Source: a virus. From it: a stretch of 46,286 nucleotides of DNA. The stretch covers positions 1 to 46,286 of the IMG/VR virus record IMGVR_UViG_3300035698_017463; one strand, given 5' to 3'. Made by a program: the position numbers and the translations under genes. The stretch's first letter is position 1, and each line of letters opens with the position of its first letter. The notes under the pieces were generated by a model, which ran no database searches, had not been told where the DNA came from, and saw only the letters and a list, made by a program, of their open reading frames with translations. Positions 8,731 to 16,129 of this stretch are shown here, piece by piece.

Positions 8731-10533
8731 ATGCCTAAGATAAATCTTTTAGATGTAACATTAAAGAATTTCTGTTCTTTTGGAAATAACGAGACGACCT
8801 TTAAATACCAGACTGGAATTAATGCAGTAACTGGTCATATAGCCAATAGTACACGTAGAAACGGTATTGGTAAATCAACTCTTTTAGTTGATTCGGCATC
8901 TTTTGCTATATACGGTAAACCTCTCCGTGGTGGAAAAGTAAAACTAGATGAATTAGTTAATAATGTAAATAAAAAAGGATGTGAAGTTACTTTACGTCTT
9001 GAGGTTGATTCTGATGTTCTTAAAATAGTTCGTAAAATGAAACCAGGGTCGCTTGAGGTATTTGTTAATGATAGCGATTCACCAAAACAGTTTGACTCCA
9101 AAGCTCATACCCAAGAATGGCTAGAAGATAAAATAGGTATTAGTCATACTTGCTTTTCTAATATTCTAGTTTTAAACATTAATTCGAGTACCCCTTTCCT
9201 CGACATGGATAAGGCTAGGAAGCGCGAAGTAATGGAAGACATACTTACACTAGGCGTATATGGAAAGATGGCTGAGAAGGCAAAGACACGCCATCTAAAC
9301 GCTAAGGATAACATGAAGGACTTTGAAGGTGATTTCAGGTCGGCTGTTAGTGCTTTTAATCTTGCAAAAGAAAGCCGTGAAAGTATTGATGAAAAACTTA
9401 AACATTTTAAAGAAGAGAAAAAGAATCATATCAATGAACTTAACGAAGAAATTAATCAACTTCGTACTGAAGATGAAAATATTAGAAAAAATACCCGCTG
9501 GGGTGATTATACAAAGAAGGTTGATGACTTTCATACAAACGTAATGGATTGTATTAAACGTTTAGCTGAACTCAATTCTGAAATTTCTGATCATAAAAAA
9601 CAAATCAGAGATACAAACGATGTTCTAGAAAGACTCGATAGTAAACCACATTGCCCTCTATGCAAATCAAAAATTGATGAGAAAAACGAAATAGCTCTCA
9701 ATTATATTACGGAATGCCGAAAGAAAGTAGAAGACAATAATAATCTTTTAAAACAAAAACAAAAAGAACATAAAGAACAATTTGAATTAAAAGATAAAAA
9801 TGAACGTAATGAATCAAAAGCAAAAAAGATTATGGCTTCTCAAGAACAAGCTAATCGTCGCTTAGATGTAATCGCGTCCCTTATTGAAAGTCGTACTTCG
9901 CAGCTTGAAGAAGCAGAGAATAGGAAATTCGATGCTGATGGGATTATATCTGATGATCGACTTAAGGACCTTGAATCAGAAGTAAAGAAAACTGAGAAAG
10001 AATACGAAAAAACCGAAAAGGAATTCAACTACTTCAAAGTAATTCGTAAGTTACTCGGTGAAGAAGGTATGAGAAAATTTGTAGTATCGAAAATTCTACC
10101 GTATCTTAATACAAAAGTAAATGAATACTTAAAAGTAATGGGTTCTGATTATACTCTTGTGTTTGATGCTAACCTTGAAGCTTCGATTAATACGAAAACT
10201 AGAGATAATAGAAGTTATCCTAGTCTCTCTGCTGGTGAACGTAAGAGAGTTGATGTAGCTGTTTTACTTGCTCTAATGGCTGTATCTAAAATGCAAAACT
10301 CAGTAGATACAAATATTTTAGTACTTGATGAAGTTCTTGATACTTCTATGGATAATGAAGGTGTAGAATCATTCTTAGATTATTTGAAAAATCAGTTTAA
10401 AATTAAGTATCCTGAGAAATGCATTTATATCATTACACACCGTAAAGAAATTGCTGATGATAATTTTGATCGTTTAGTAAATCTTGTTAATAAAAATGGG
10501 TTTACTTACATTGATTCTATTATCGACTTCTAA
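8731..10533 (+). CDS. 46: Recombination endonuclease subunit, gp46 (Rad50/SbcC-like)
   Basis: 600 residues (T4 gp46 has 560). The Walker A is RRNGIGKST at residues 42-50, preceded by a seven-residue expansion relative to T4. Long coiled coils flank a zinc-hook motif CPLC (C308, C311). The C-terminal lobe has the ABC signature LSAGERKRVDVA and Walker B ILVLDEVLD. The protein is the ATPase that clamps DNA and controls the gp47 nuclease. Its start is set by AAGGGGG directly upstream, which lies inside an inverted repeat. Its 3' end overlaps the convergent gene by 14 bp, with no terminator between them. Confidence 0.96.
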   Translation: MPKINLLDVTLKNFCSFGNNETTFKYQTGINAVTGHIANSTRRNGIGKSTLLVDSASFAIYGKPLRGGKVKLDELVNNVNKKGCEVTLRLEVDSDVLKIVRKMKPGSLEVFVNDSDSPKQFDSKAHTQEWLEDKIGISHTCFSNILVLNINSSTPFLDMDKARKREVMEDILTLGVYGKMAEKAKTRHLNAKDNMKDFEGDFRSAVSAFNLAKESRESIDEKLKHFKEEKKNHINELNEEINQLRTEDENIRKNTRWGDYTKKVDDFHTNVMDCIKRLAELNSEISDHKKQIRDTNDVLERLDSKPHCPLCKSKIDEKNEIALNYITECRKKVEDNNNLLKQKQKEHKEQFELKDKNERNESKAKKIMASQEQANRRLDVIASLIESRTSQLEEAENRKFDADGIISDDRLKDLESEVKKTEKEYEKTEKEFNYFKVIRKLLGEEGMRKFVVSKILPYLNTKVNEYLKVMGSDYTLVFDANLEASINTKTRDNRSYPSLSAGERKRVDVAVLLALMAVSKMQNSVDTNILVLDEVLDTSMDNEGVESFLDYLKNQFKIKYPEKCIYIITHRKEIADDNFDRLVNLVNKNGFTYIDSIIDF

Positions 10534-11530
10534 AAGCACCACGAAGAGTAGATTGAATTTTTTCTCTAAAAGAGTCTACTGAAAGAGGCTCATCTTCTTC
10601 TTCAATTGGTTCTTCTTCATCTCTTTTGCCTTTTACTACGAATTCATAAGCAGAATTAATGAAGTCATCGGTAACAGGATGATTTGAACTAGCCATTTTA
10701 TCTAGGTCATCAGAAGCTTTAGTAATAAATTCATTAAGAGAAGTCATGAAATCTTCAGCTTTAACTCTATAATTTTGAAGGTTTTGTCCTTTTTGATTAA
10801 TAACAATACTTACTAAATCAAATAATTTTTCACGAACTAAATCAGAGTAACCTTTATAAATGCTGTAGATTCTCTTTTTATATGTAGGATCAAAAAATCT
10901 AAATGGTGTAGTCAAAAATTTCATTTCGATTTCTTTTTTTCTACTTTCAGCAGCTTTGAATAATGTCACTAAAAGTTTTTTGACATTTTGATCAAGTGAA
11001 TCTAACTTTGGCATTTGTTGTTTAATCATAGCAAGAGAACCGTGATTTTTAACTTTATTAAGAATATCATTACGAGCTTTTGTAACTTGATTATATTTTT
11101 TACTAAGAGCTTCACCAATTGTGTTTTCATCATAATTATTAAGAATTTCTTCTACTCTAGCTCTAGATTGTGAATGTACATTATTTAAACTCATTCTTTC
11201 AGCAGATACCATTAGAGCTTGACTAAGACCAACAATACTATACGTGTTTAAAATATTCTCAATATTAGGACCTGTAGCAGAGCTTGGTACGTCTACTCTT
11301 TTGGATTTAGGACCTGCTTCTTTATTTCTACGATCAATTGCTTTTTTTGCTGAACTAATAACTCTTTTATCTTGATCATCAAGAAGAGTAGTATCACCAG
11401 AATCAATAACGTAACTAACTAAATCTAGAGCATCAGCGATGTCTGTTTTTTCATTACCAGAAAAACCTCTAAGCTTTATAGCAGATTCTAGATTATTTTT
11501 AAGATCGTTATAATAATTCATACTAGGCAT
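10520..11530 (-). CDS. Unknown late protein
   Basis: 336 residues, with GGAG before the ATG and a minus-strand late box TATAAATA at 11560-11553. It is charged and largely helical in appearance, has an acidic patch EEEPIEEEDEPLS near residue 305 and ends in a basic tail RGAFRSR. The size, late promoter, helical content and Arg-rich end recall the protein at 233-1633, but I see no clear sequence identity. A structural or DNA-packaged role is plausible and unproven. The 3' end overlaps gp46 tail to tail. Confidence 0.75.
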   Translation of the reverse strand: MPSMNYYNDLKNNLESAIKLRGFSGNEKTDIADALDLVSYVIDSGDTTLLDDQDKRVISSAKKAIDRRNKEAGPKSKRVDVPSSATGPNIENILNTYSIVGLSQALMVSAERMSLNNVHSQSRARVEEILNNYDENTIGEALSKKYNQVTKARNDILNKVKNHGSLAMIKQQMPKLDSLDQNVKKLLVTLFKAAESRKKEIEMKFLTTPFRFFDPTYKKRIYSIYKGYSDLVREKLFDLVSIVINQKGQNLQNYRVKAEDFMTSLNEFITKASDDLDKMASSNHPVTDDFINSAYEFVVKGKRDEEEPIEEEDEPLSVDSFREKIQSTLRGAFRSR

Positions 11531-11552
11531 AATATTACTCCATATTCTTCAT

Positions 11553-11560
11553 TATTTATA
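11553..11560 (-). promoter_or_regulatory. Late promoter, leftward
   Basis: TATAAATA on the minus strand, 23 bp before the ATG at 11530. It lies downstream of the structured RNA, so the RNA and the protein gene can be transcribed separately. Confidence 0.65.
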
Positions 11561-11649
11561 TGAAGACATACTTCTAGGCTCAGAATAACTTTAAGTTACT
11601 CAGTTACTTTTAAATCTATTTTTATTAAGTTATTTTTATTAAGTATAGA

Positions 11650-11926
11650 ATCGAGAGCTTTGTAGCCTCTTATTCTGTGGCTATTTTATTATAATCGCAT
11701 AGTCGTCCTCACTGCACTTTGATGAGAGCAGGAAACAATGACTCTATGTGACCATTCTGCGCAGACACCAACTTACGGCATGGCTGTCTTAATATATCCG
11801 CACTGTTTTGCCTCTTCCCTCGCAGTTACCATTGAGAGCCGACTAAAGGTGTCAAACAGAGAACCTTCCTTTAGCCGTATTCTGCTGTCTTTTGTTTTAA
11901 GAGCTAGACTAACTTAGATGCTCTGA
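11650..11926 (-). ncRNA. rnpB-like: RNase P RNA-like structured RNA (M1-type ribozyme)
   Basis: A gap of about 440 bp without an ORF. Read on the minus strand it follows bacterial RNase P RNA in order. P1 pairs AGAGC (11924-11920) with GCTCT (11658-11654). P2 pairs TAGTC (11911-11907) with GACTA (11704-11700). P3 is closed by TAGC/GCTA (11906-11903, 11875-11872). CR-I AGGAAGGTTC is at 11870-11861 (M1: AGGAAAGUCC). GGTAACTGC is at 11830-11822. CR-IV-like GCCGTAAG (11779-11772) and GCGCAGAATGGTCACATAG (11762-11744) compare with CGGUAAA and GGAGCAAGGCCAAAUAG in M1. CR-V ACAGAA..AGAGGCTACA is at 11678-11661, and its AGAGG can pair with TCTCT (11862-11858) as P4. At about 275 nt it is shorter than the usual 350-400. 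I recalled M1 and B. subtilis RNAs from memory; no covariance search was run. Confidence 0.75.
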
Positions 11927-11931
11927 ATTAC

Positions 11932-11940
11932 AGTATAACA
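11932..11940 (-). promoter_or_regulatory. Extended -10 promoter of the RNase P-like RNA
   Basis: TGTTATACT on the minus strand. A start about 7 nt downstream of the box falls at about 11925, at the first base pair of the proposed P1 helix, as expected if the RNA has its own transcription unit. Confidence 0.6.
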
Positions 11941-11968
11941 AACAAATATCAAATATACAAAACCAATT

Positions 11969-13081
11969 TTATTTAACTATTACTTTTAAAGGGTGTTTTT
12001 TATCATATTTTTGATTTACTGCTGACATTATTAATGGATTCCAGTAACCTTCTTTAAAATAAAACGAAGCAGTAGTTGATCTTAGGTAAGTAAAATCATC
12101 TTTCCATTTCTTAAATAAACGACTTCCGTGGTGAATATAACTTTTAGCGTGTTCTTCTTTAGCTAGGTTTATTTGTCCATCAGAAAGATGTTCACAGTCG
12201 GCATCAATTGCGTAATTTTTATAACCTTTACTTAAAGCTTGTATACAAATATCAGCACCGTACCAATGGTAATGGTCAAATGTTTTTTCGTCATATTTAA
12301 TACCAAGATCAGCACGACAGAACATTGCACATTCATCTAACGTTTGAACTTCTTTAAAACGACCCCAACGTTTGCGGTTTAAATCAGCAATAGTAGTTCC
12401 CTTCTTTATACCAGGACCTAATTCGCTTGCGTCATTGCTAAGGTAAAGTGCTCCATATTCAGCAGCTTGTGACTGCCCATTTTTTGAAGTACCAGCTACA
12501 CCAAGAAATGCATATTTTAATGCACTTTTATCAAAGTAGTCAAAATGCTCACGAATACTACTTATCCATTTTGGTCCACAACGAATATCTTGATGTGTTA
12601 AAGCATAGTATTCAGAGTTAGCGACTGACATACCAAAATTAAGAGCTTCCGCTGGTGACTTAAACTCATTTTGAGCGTTTCTAAGCCAGATGATTTCAAA
12701 CGTTTGGTTAGTGTCTTGGATACGAAGATCATATAAAAAATCAATAAATTGTTCTTTTGTATGTGAAAGAGTGATAATAGAAAAATTCTTCTTCTTATCA
12801 GATTTCTTATAGTTGTTTCTGTCATATGGTTTAGTAAAATCATGAACTTCAAGCTCAGAAATAATTTTATCCACTTCTTTTATGTTTTCATCCAATGCGT
12901 TTGGTTTATTGACAATAATCTTCTTATAAGGATTTGATCCCTCATCAAGTGATGCTAACCCAGAATAATATTTCAAATGAGAAGGACCATCTATGGTATC
13001 GTTTGGTTTAATAACAATACGTTCGCCTTTTAACACTATTGCAATATTCTTTTTTGTTATATTTTTAAATAACATCGACAT
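11969..13081 (-). CDS. Glycosyltransferase, GT-A-like fold
   Basis: 370 residues. After an N-terminal region of about 95 residues comes a GT-A-like start, FSIITLSHTKEQFIDFLYDL, then EIIWLRN, an internal ALNFGMSVANSEYYALTHQD with HQD in the usual DXD place, and later YHWYGADICIQALSKGY. The layout fits family 2-type glycosyltransferases; donor and acceptor are unknown. The start overlaps the end of the uvsW C-half by 17 bp (an ATG at 13075 is also possible), so it belongs to the recombination operon. With the gene pair at 5056-7016 it gives two glycosyltransferases and one sugar dehydrogenase in 8 kb. Confidence 0.7.
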   Translation of the reverse strand: MSMLFKNITKKNIAIVLKGERIVIKPNDTIDGPSHLKYYSGLASLDEGSNPYKKIIVNKPNALDENIKEVDKIISELEVHDFTKPYDRNNYKKSDKKKNFSIITLSHTKEQFIDFLYDLRIQDTNQTFEIIWLRNAQNEFKSPAEALNFGMSVANSEYYALTHQDIRCGPKWISSIREHFDYFDKSALKYAFLGVAGTSKNGQSQAAEYGALYLSNDASELGPGIKKGTTIADLNRKRWGRFKEVQTLDECAMFCRADLGIKYDEKTFDHYHWYGADICIQALSKGYKNYAIDADCEHLSDGQINLAKEEHAKSYIHHGSRLFKKWKDDFTYLRSTTASFYFKEGYWNPLIMSAVNQKYDKKHPLKVIVK

Positions 13082-13934
13082 CTTTCATTATAAAGGGAAA
13101 ATCATTCTTTTCATAGAATTTTACCCGTTTTTTCAAATGACTTGAAGAGAATTTTAGATTTTCTGCGAAGTCGTATAGTTGGAGTTTCTTTTTACTTTGA
13201 TGTTTACGAAGACCACGACCCACTGACTGAAGAGTTTGAATCTTTGATTTTCCAGCGGAAGCAAATATAACACAATGGAGTCTCTTAATGGAAACACCCG
13301 TTGAATATACACCAACAGTAGCAACTACCACATTCCCACCAGATTTTTCAAGTTCATATCTGACGTGATTTCTATCATCAATCTTAGTATCACCACATAC
13401 CATATGAGCTTTAATACCTTTTTCTTCAAGCATACTCATAATGGTTTTACCGTGATCAATCTTTTTAACAAGAATAAGAGTATTTTTGCCTTTCGAAGCG
13501 TACTTTTTAGCAACATTTACAATCGCTGTATTTCTATTTTCGTTAGTTTCTACAAATTGTTTTTCAGCTTCGTAAGTTGCCTGTTCATAATGTGTTACGA
13601 TTTCTTGCGGGTATTGTAAATTAATAATATTAATTTGAATATCTGAAATCTTTTTAAGTTTTATTAATTCCCCAGGCATTACACGATCAACAACAGGTCC
13701 AAGTACACCTTCAATAAGCATGTAATCACTCTTGGGGTCTGGCATAGTACCAGTAAACCCTAATCTTATATCAGCATTCGTCATATTTTCAGCAACCGAC
13801 CGAACAATATCAGCTTTAAGCCCATGACAGTTACTAACGCACACATCTTCAGCAAAATAATTGTGATTATCTTCTATATGAAGATTAAAAACTTCTTCAG
13901 TGTTTTCTATCTTAGTTATTCTTTTTATTTTCAC
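13065..13934 (-). CDS. uvsW: C-terminal half of UvsW helicase preceded by a split-intein C-fragment
   Basis: 289 residues. Residues 1-35 are an intein C-fragment: MKIKRITKIENTEEVFNLHI, then NHNYFAEDVCVSN, like the IntC of gp41-type split inteins. It ends Ser-Asn, followed by Cys36 as the +1 residue. From C36 the sequence is UvsW: CHGLKADIV, LGFTGTM, helicase motif V STGVSIKRL and motif VI LQSVGRGLRK. Joined to the N-half, the junction restores IADE-CHG, the DECH motif II that binds Mg-ATP. The helicase part is 254 residues. UvsW is a late T4 helicase that resolves R-loops and drives branch migration. The start overlaps the nuclease fragment as ATGA. Confidence 0.9.
   Translation of the reverse strand: MKIKRITKIENTEEVFNLHIEDNHNYFAEDVCVSNCHGLKADIVRSVAENMTNADIRLGFTGTMPDPKSDYMLIEGVLGPVVDRVMPGELIKLKKISDIQINIINLQYPQEIVTHYEQATYEAEKQFVETNENRNTAIVNVAKKYASKGKNTLILVKKIDHGKTIMSMLEEKGIKAHMVCGDTKIDDRNHVRYELEKSGGNVVVATVGVYSTGVSIKRLHCVIFASAGKSKIQTLQSVGRGLRKHQSKKKLQLYDFAENLKFSSSHLKKRVKFYEKNDFPFIMKDVDVI
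13830..13934 (-). other. Split intein, C-terminal fragment (IntC)
   Basis: Codes for residues 1-35 of the downstream half. It contains the block F-like stretch EVFNLHIEDNHNYFAEDV and block G VCVSN before Cys. The penultimate residue is Ser, where most inteins have His. Confidence 0.85.
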
Positions 13935-14149
13935 GGTAACCTCGTTATAGCTTTTAGTATTTTATCATTAGATGTCATGGTCTTGATTTTTTGCTTCCTG
14001 ATGCTTAAATATGATTCGTCTATGTATTTGAAAGTATAATTATGTAACTCACACCATTCCTCAGCAGCTTTTTGTTTAATGCGACATCTCGTAGACTCTT
14101 TGTTTGATATGGGTTTGACTTCATAAAGTATCTTATTTTTTTTCATCAT
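13931..14149 (-). CDS. Short PD-(D/E)XK nuclease fragment between the split-intein halves
   Basis: 72 residues from the ATG at 14149; a TTG at 14161 would add four. It begins MMKKNKILYEVKPISNKES and continues with KQKAAEEWCELHNYTFKYI. The EVKP strand followed by a helix and strand matches the C-terminal half of the gp4 nuclease in this window (IEVKP ... WDAAKSYCKERDWTFKV). The first catalytic Glu and the PDF aspartate of that family are absent, so the protein looks truncated. Published fractured genes with split inteins carry a small endonuclease gene in exactly this place. It overlaps the IntC ORF by 4 bp. Activity is doubtful. Confidence 0.7.
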   Translation of the reverse strand: MMKKNKILYEVKPISNKESTRCRIKQKAAEEWCELHNYTFKYIDESYLSIRKQKIKTMTSNDKILKAITRLP

Positions 14150-14154
14150 GAAAA

Positions 14155-15162
14155 TCAACAATATATATCACCTGTTAAACCGTGCCACTCTAAATCCTCA
14201 TCACCATTGAGTTCATCTACTTTCTTCCACGAACCGTCACTGAGCATTACTTTATGGTTTCCTGTAATTTTCAATTTTTTACCGTTTTCAAATTCCAATT
14301 CATACATCTGTTGGTCTAAAGACATATTATGGTAAACCTCTTTTACTGGTTTAATTTCTATTTCACCTGTATTTTCATTCTTTGTTATAACCATTTCACC
14401 TTCATTTATATCTTTTATTTTCTTTTTAGTACCATTAGACATACTAATAAGAGAATCTGGATGTAAACATTCATCAGCGATAAAAACCGTAAAATCTTTT
14501 AGAAATTTCTTTTGTTTGTGCATGGATTGCCACGTCGATACTATAATAGGTTGTTCGGTGTCTTTTTGAAAACCACAGAACTTACCAACCAAATCAGGTG
14601 GCATACCAAAATCAATAAGATTCTCAGTAATTTGTTCAACAAGATCAAGTTTAGGTACTAAAATAAGAAACTTCATGTCTGGGTTATATTTCAATAAGTA
14701 GTTAACTACTAAGAAAATAGTAAGAGACTTACCAGATGACGTACAATGTTCCATGATTGCGCGGCGATGGTATAGACTTTTTAGAGCAGCACGAGTTTGG
14801 TAAACATAAGGAACATACTGAGGATTCAAACGTTCTTCGTTTGCTAACATGTAATTAGAAACAAGCTCATTTTTTTCAATCTTTTCAGGAAGTAGCCCAG
14901 GATCAATTTCTATTTCATACTCTCCAGTATTAACATAATTATAGATTAACTTAAAAGTACCAATATAGAACATACCATTTCTTTGTACGAAATGAATTTT
15001 ACCGTCCCAACATCCAGCACGATACGCAGGCATAAACCAATAGTTATCTACTGGTACTGCGAATTTCTTAAAGACTGCCTCAAGGATACTGATATTATCA
15101 GTTACCAATCTTCCATAGGTATTATCAATTTTGACGAATGTTAATTTATTAGTATCAGTCAT
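14155..15162 (-). CDS. uvsW: N-terminal half of UvsW helicase followed by a split-intein N-fragment
   Basis: 335 residues. Residues 1-231 are the UvsW N-terminal domain and the first RecA-like lobe: CTSSGKSL P-loop with K145-S146, ILVPKLDLVEQ (motif Ia) and IIVSTWQSM, ending in IADE (228-231), the first half of the DECH box. Residues 232-335 are an intein N-fragment starting CLHPDSLISMSNGTKKKIKD, with a block B-like TGNHKVMLSDGS. The full helicase would be 231 + 254 = 485 residues (T4 UvsW about 500). It overlaps the upstream uvsY gene by 4 bp (ATGA). Trans-splicing is inferred from the motif layout. Confidence 0.92.
   Translation of the reverse strand: MTDTNKLTFVKIDNTYGRLVTDNISILEAVFKKFAVPVDNYWFMPAYRAGCWDGKIHFVQRNGMFYIGTFKLIYNYVNTGEYEIEIDPGLLPEKIEKNELVSNYMLANEERLNPQYVPYVYQTRAALKSLYHRRAIMEHCTSSGKSLTIFLVVNYLLKYNPDMKFLILVPKLDLVEQITENLIDFGMPPDLVGKFCGFQKDTEQPIIVSTWQSMHKQKKFLKDFTVFIADECLHPDSLISMSNGTKKKIKDINEGEMVITKNENTGEIEIKPVKEVYHNMSLDQQMYELEFENGKKLKITGNHKVMLSDGSWKKVDELNGDEDLEWHGLTGDIYC
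14158..14469 (-). other. Split intein, N-terminal fragment (IntN)
   Basis: 104 codons beginning with the nucleophile Cys (CLHPDSLI, block A), with block B around GNHKVML, and ending in a normal stop. It interrupts UvsW between Glu and Cys of DECH, the most conserved point of helicase motif II. Confidence 0.88.
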
Positions 15163-15602
15163 GCGCTCTCTAATCTTTTAATCTCTATTATATCTTTTAT
15201 GTTAAAAGTTTGGTTTTTAATTGCTTTCATTCTCATTTCAATATGTTCACAAATCAAATTTTGACTAAAAACCATTCCATCATATTTTTGCCAATCAGAA
15301 GAATTTTCAATCATTGAGTCAATTCTATCTAAATCTCTAATTGCTCCGTATTTATATTTAACGAGTAATTTTTCCTTAATATATGAAAAACAGTTTCTAT
15401 AATAACTAAGAAGCATTTTTTCTTTGTATAGTCTTTCTGTTAGTTCACCAAAAGTTTCAACTATGTTTATGAGACTCACATCTAATTCATCTGGATCAAT
15501 AGTAAAAGCTCTACGAATACTATCATCAATTTCCTTGATGATATTCTGAGTGTACTCTTCAATATCAAAAGAATCCATTTCTTCTAAATTGAGCTTTTTC
15601 AT
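15159..15602 (-). CDS. uvsY: UvsY-like recombination mediator
   Basis: 147 residues (T4 UvsY has 137). The C-terminal part, SQNLICEHIEMRMKAIKNQT followed by FNIKDIIEIKRLESA, lines up with the T4 UvsY tail (YWGILLDFCSGALDAIKSRG, then FAIKHIQDMRAFEAGK). UvsY loads UvsX recombinase on gp32-coated ssDNA. In T4 uvsY lies beside uvsW, as here, which supports the call. The similarity is low and read by eye. The N-terminus is acidic. It is tightly packed between the paralogue at 15604 and uvsW. Confidence 0.7.
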   Translation of the reverse strand: MKKLNLEEMDSFDIEEYTQNIIKEIDDSIRRAFTIDPDELDVSLINIVETFGELTERLYKEKMLLSYYRNCFSYIKEKLLVKYKYGAIRDLDRIDSMIENSSDWQKYDGMVFSQNLICEHIEMRMKAIKNQTFNIKDIIEIKRLESA

Positions 15603-15603
15603 G

Positions 15604-16071
15604 TTAATCCTTTAATCTATGAACTGAGTTAAGATATCTTACTACATAATTTTTATTTTTACAACATTCCATAAGTGTTTTAATATGATCAACAATAAGT
15701 TGGAAATAGTCAATTCTAGCTTCAGCGATTATGTATTTTGGATGCGCTTTAATCCAAGTATCTTTTTCTTTTTGATTAGTGAATATTCTTTTCTTACCAT
15801 CTGGTCTTGTTACTTCACCATTGTTTATTTTTTCAAGTAACTCATGTTGGGTACGATGACGATGACGAAAAGCACCTTTAACTTTTGCTTTATAAAAAGA
15901 AAGATTCTCTACTAATCTTTGGTTCTGTGAAATATTAGCAATAAGTTCACCATTTAATTTAGCTCTATTAACTCTGAAAACAGATTTTACGTCATCTGTA
16001 ATATCTTGAATTATCTCAAGAGTACGTTCTTCCATCTTCTGAATTTTCTCATCAACTTTTTCTGGCAACAT
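15604..16071 (-). CDS. Second UvsY-like protein
   Basis: 155 residues. It shares with its neighbour an acidic N-terminal helix, a basic middle and the UvsY-type C-terminus (IDYFQLIVDHIKTLMECCKN followed by KNYVVRYLNSVHRLKD). The middle is very basic (KAKVKGAFRHRHRTQHE), unlike the neighbour. This suggests a tandem duplication whose copies have diverged, perhaps into a hetero-oligomer. The similarity to UvsY is weak. It is the first gene of the leftward recombination operon, with GGAGG just before the ATG and a TGGTATAAT box at 16111-16103. Confidence 0.6.
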   Translation of the reverse strand: MLPEKVDEKIQKMEERTLEIIQDITDDVKSVFRVNRAKLNGELIANISQNQRLVENLSFYKAKVKGAFRHRHRTQHELLEKINNGEVTRPDGKKRIFTNQKEKDTWIKAHPKYIIAEARIDYFQLIVDHIKTLMECCKNKNYVVRYLNSVHRLKD

Positions 16072-16093
16072 TTGACCTCCTTTTGGTAAAATG

Positions 16094-16111
16094 TATAAAT
16101 AGATTATACCA
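16094..16111. promoter_or_regulatory. Divergent promoters: late rightward, extended -10 leftward
   Basis: TATAAATA on the plus strand (16094-16101) faces the gene at 16130. TGGTATAAT on the minus strand (16111-16103) faces the UvsY-like operon. The two boxes touch, so early leftward and late rightward transcription may exclude each other. Confidence 0.65.
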
Positions 16112-16129
16112 TATTTTTAAGGGGTTTAC

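Noticed and set aside
8761-8880. The stretched Walker A region of gp46 as a sign of a broken gene
   Set aside because: The P-loop RNGIGKST is intact and similar expansions before it occur in gp46 of other marine T4-like phages as I recall them.
11641-11680. A tRNA or tmRNA T-loop-like string (CTCGATTC) near the end of the structured RNA
   Set aside because: The flanking bases do not pair as a T stem and no acceptor, D or anticodon arms are present; the stretch is better explained as the P1 strand of the RNase P-like RNA.
11868-11886. A second CR-V-like string (GCAGAATACGGCTAA) near the 5' end of the RNA, hinting at a circularly permuted RNase P RNA
   Set aside because: CR-I follows it directly and the better CR-V with P4 pairing lies at 11678-11661, so the normal, non-permuted order explains the whole element.
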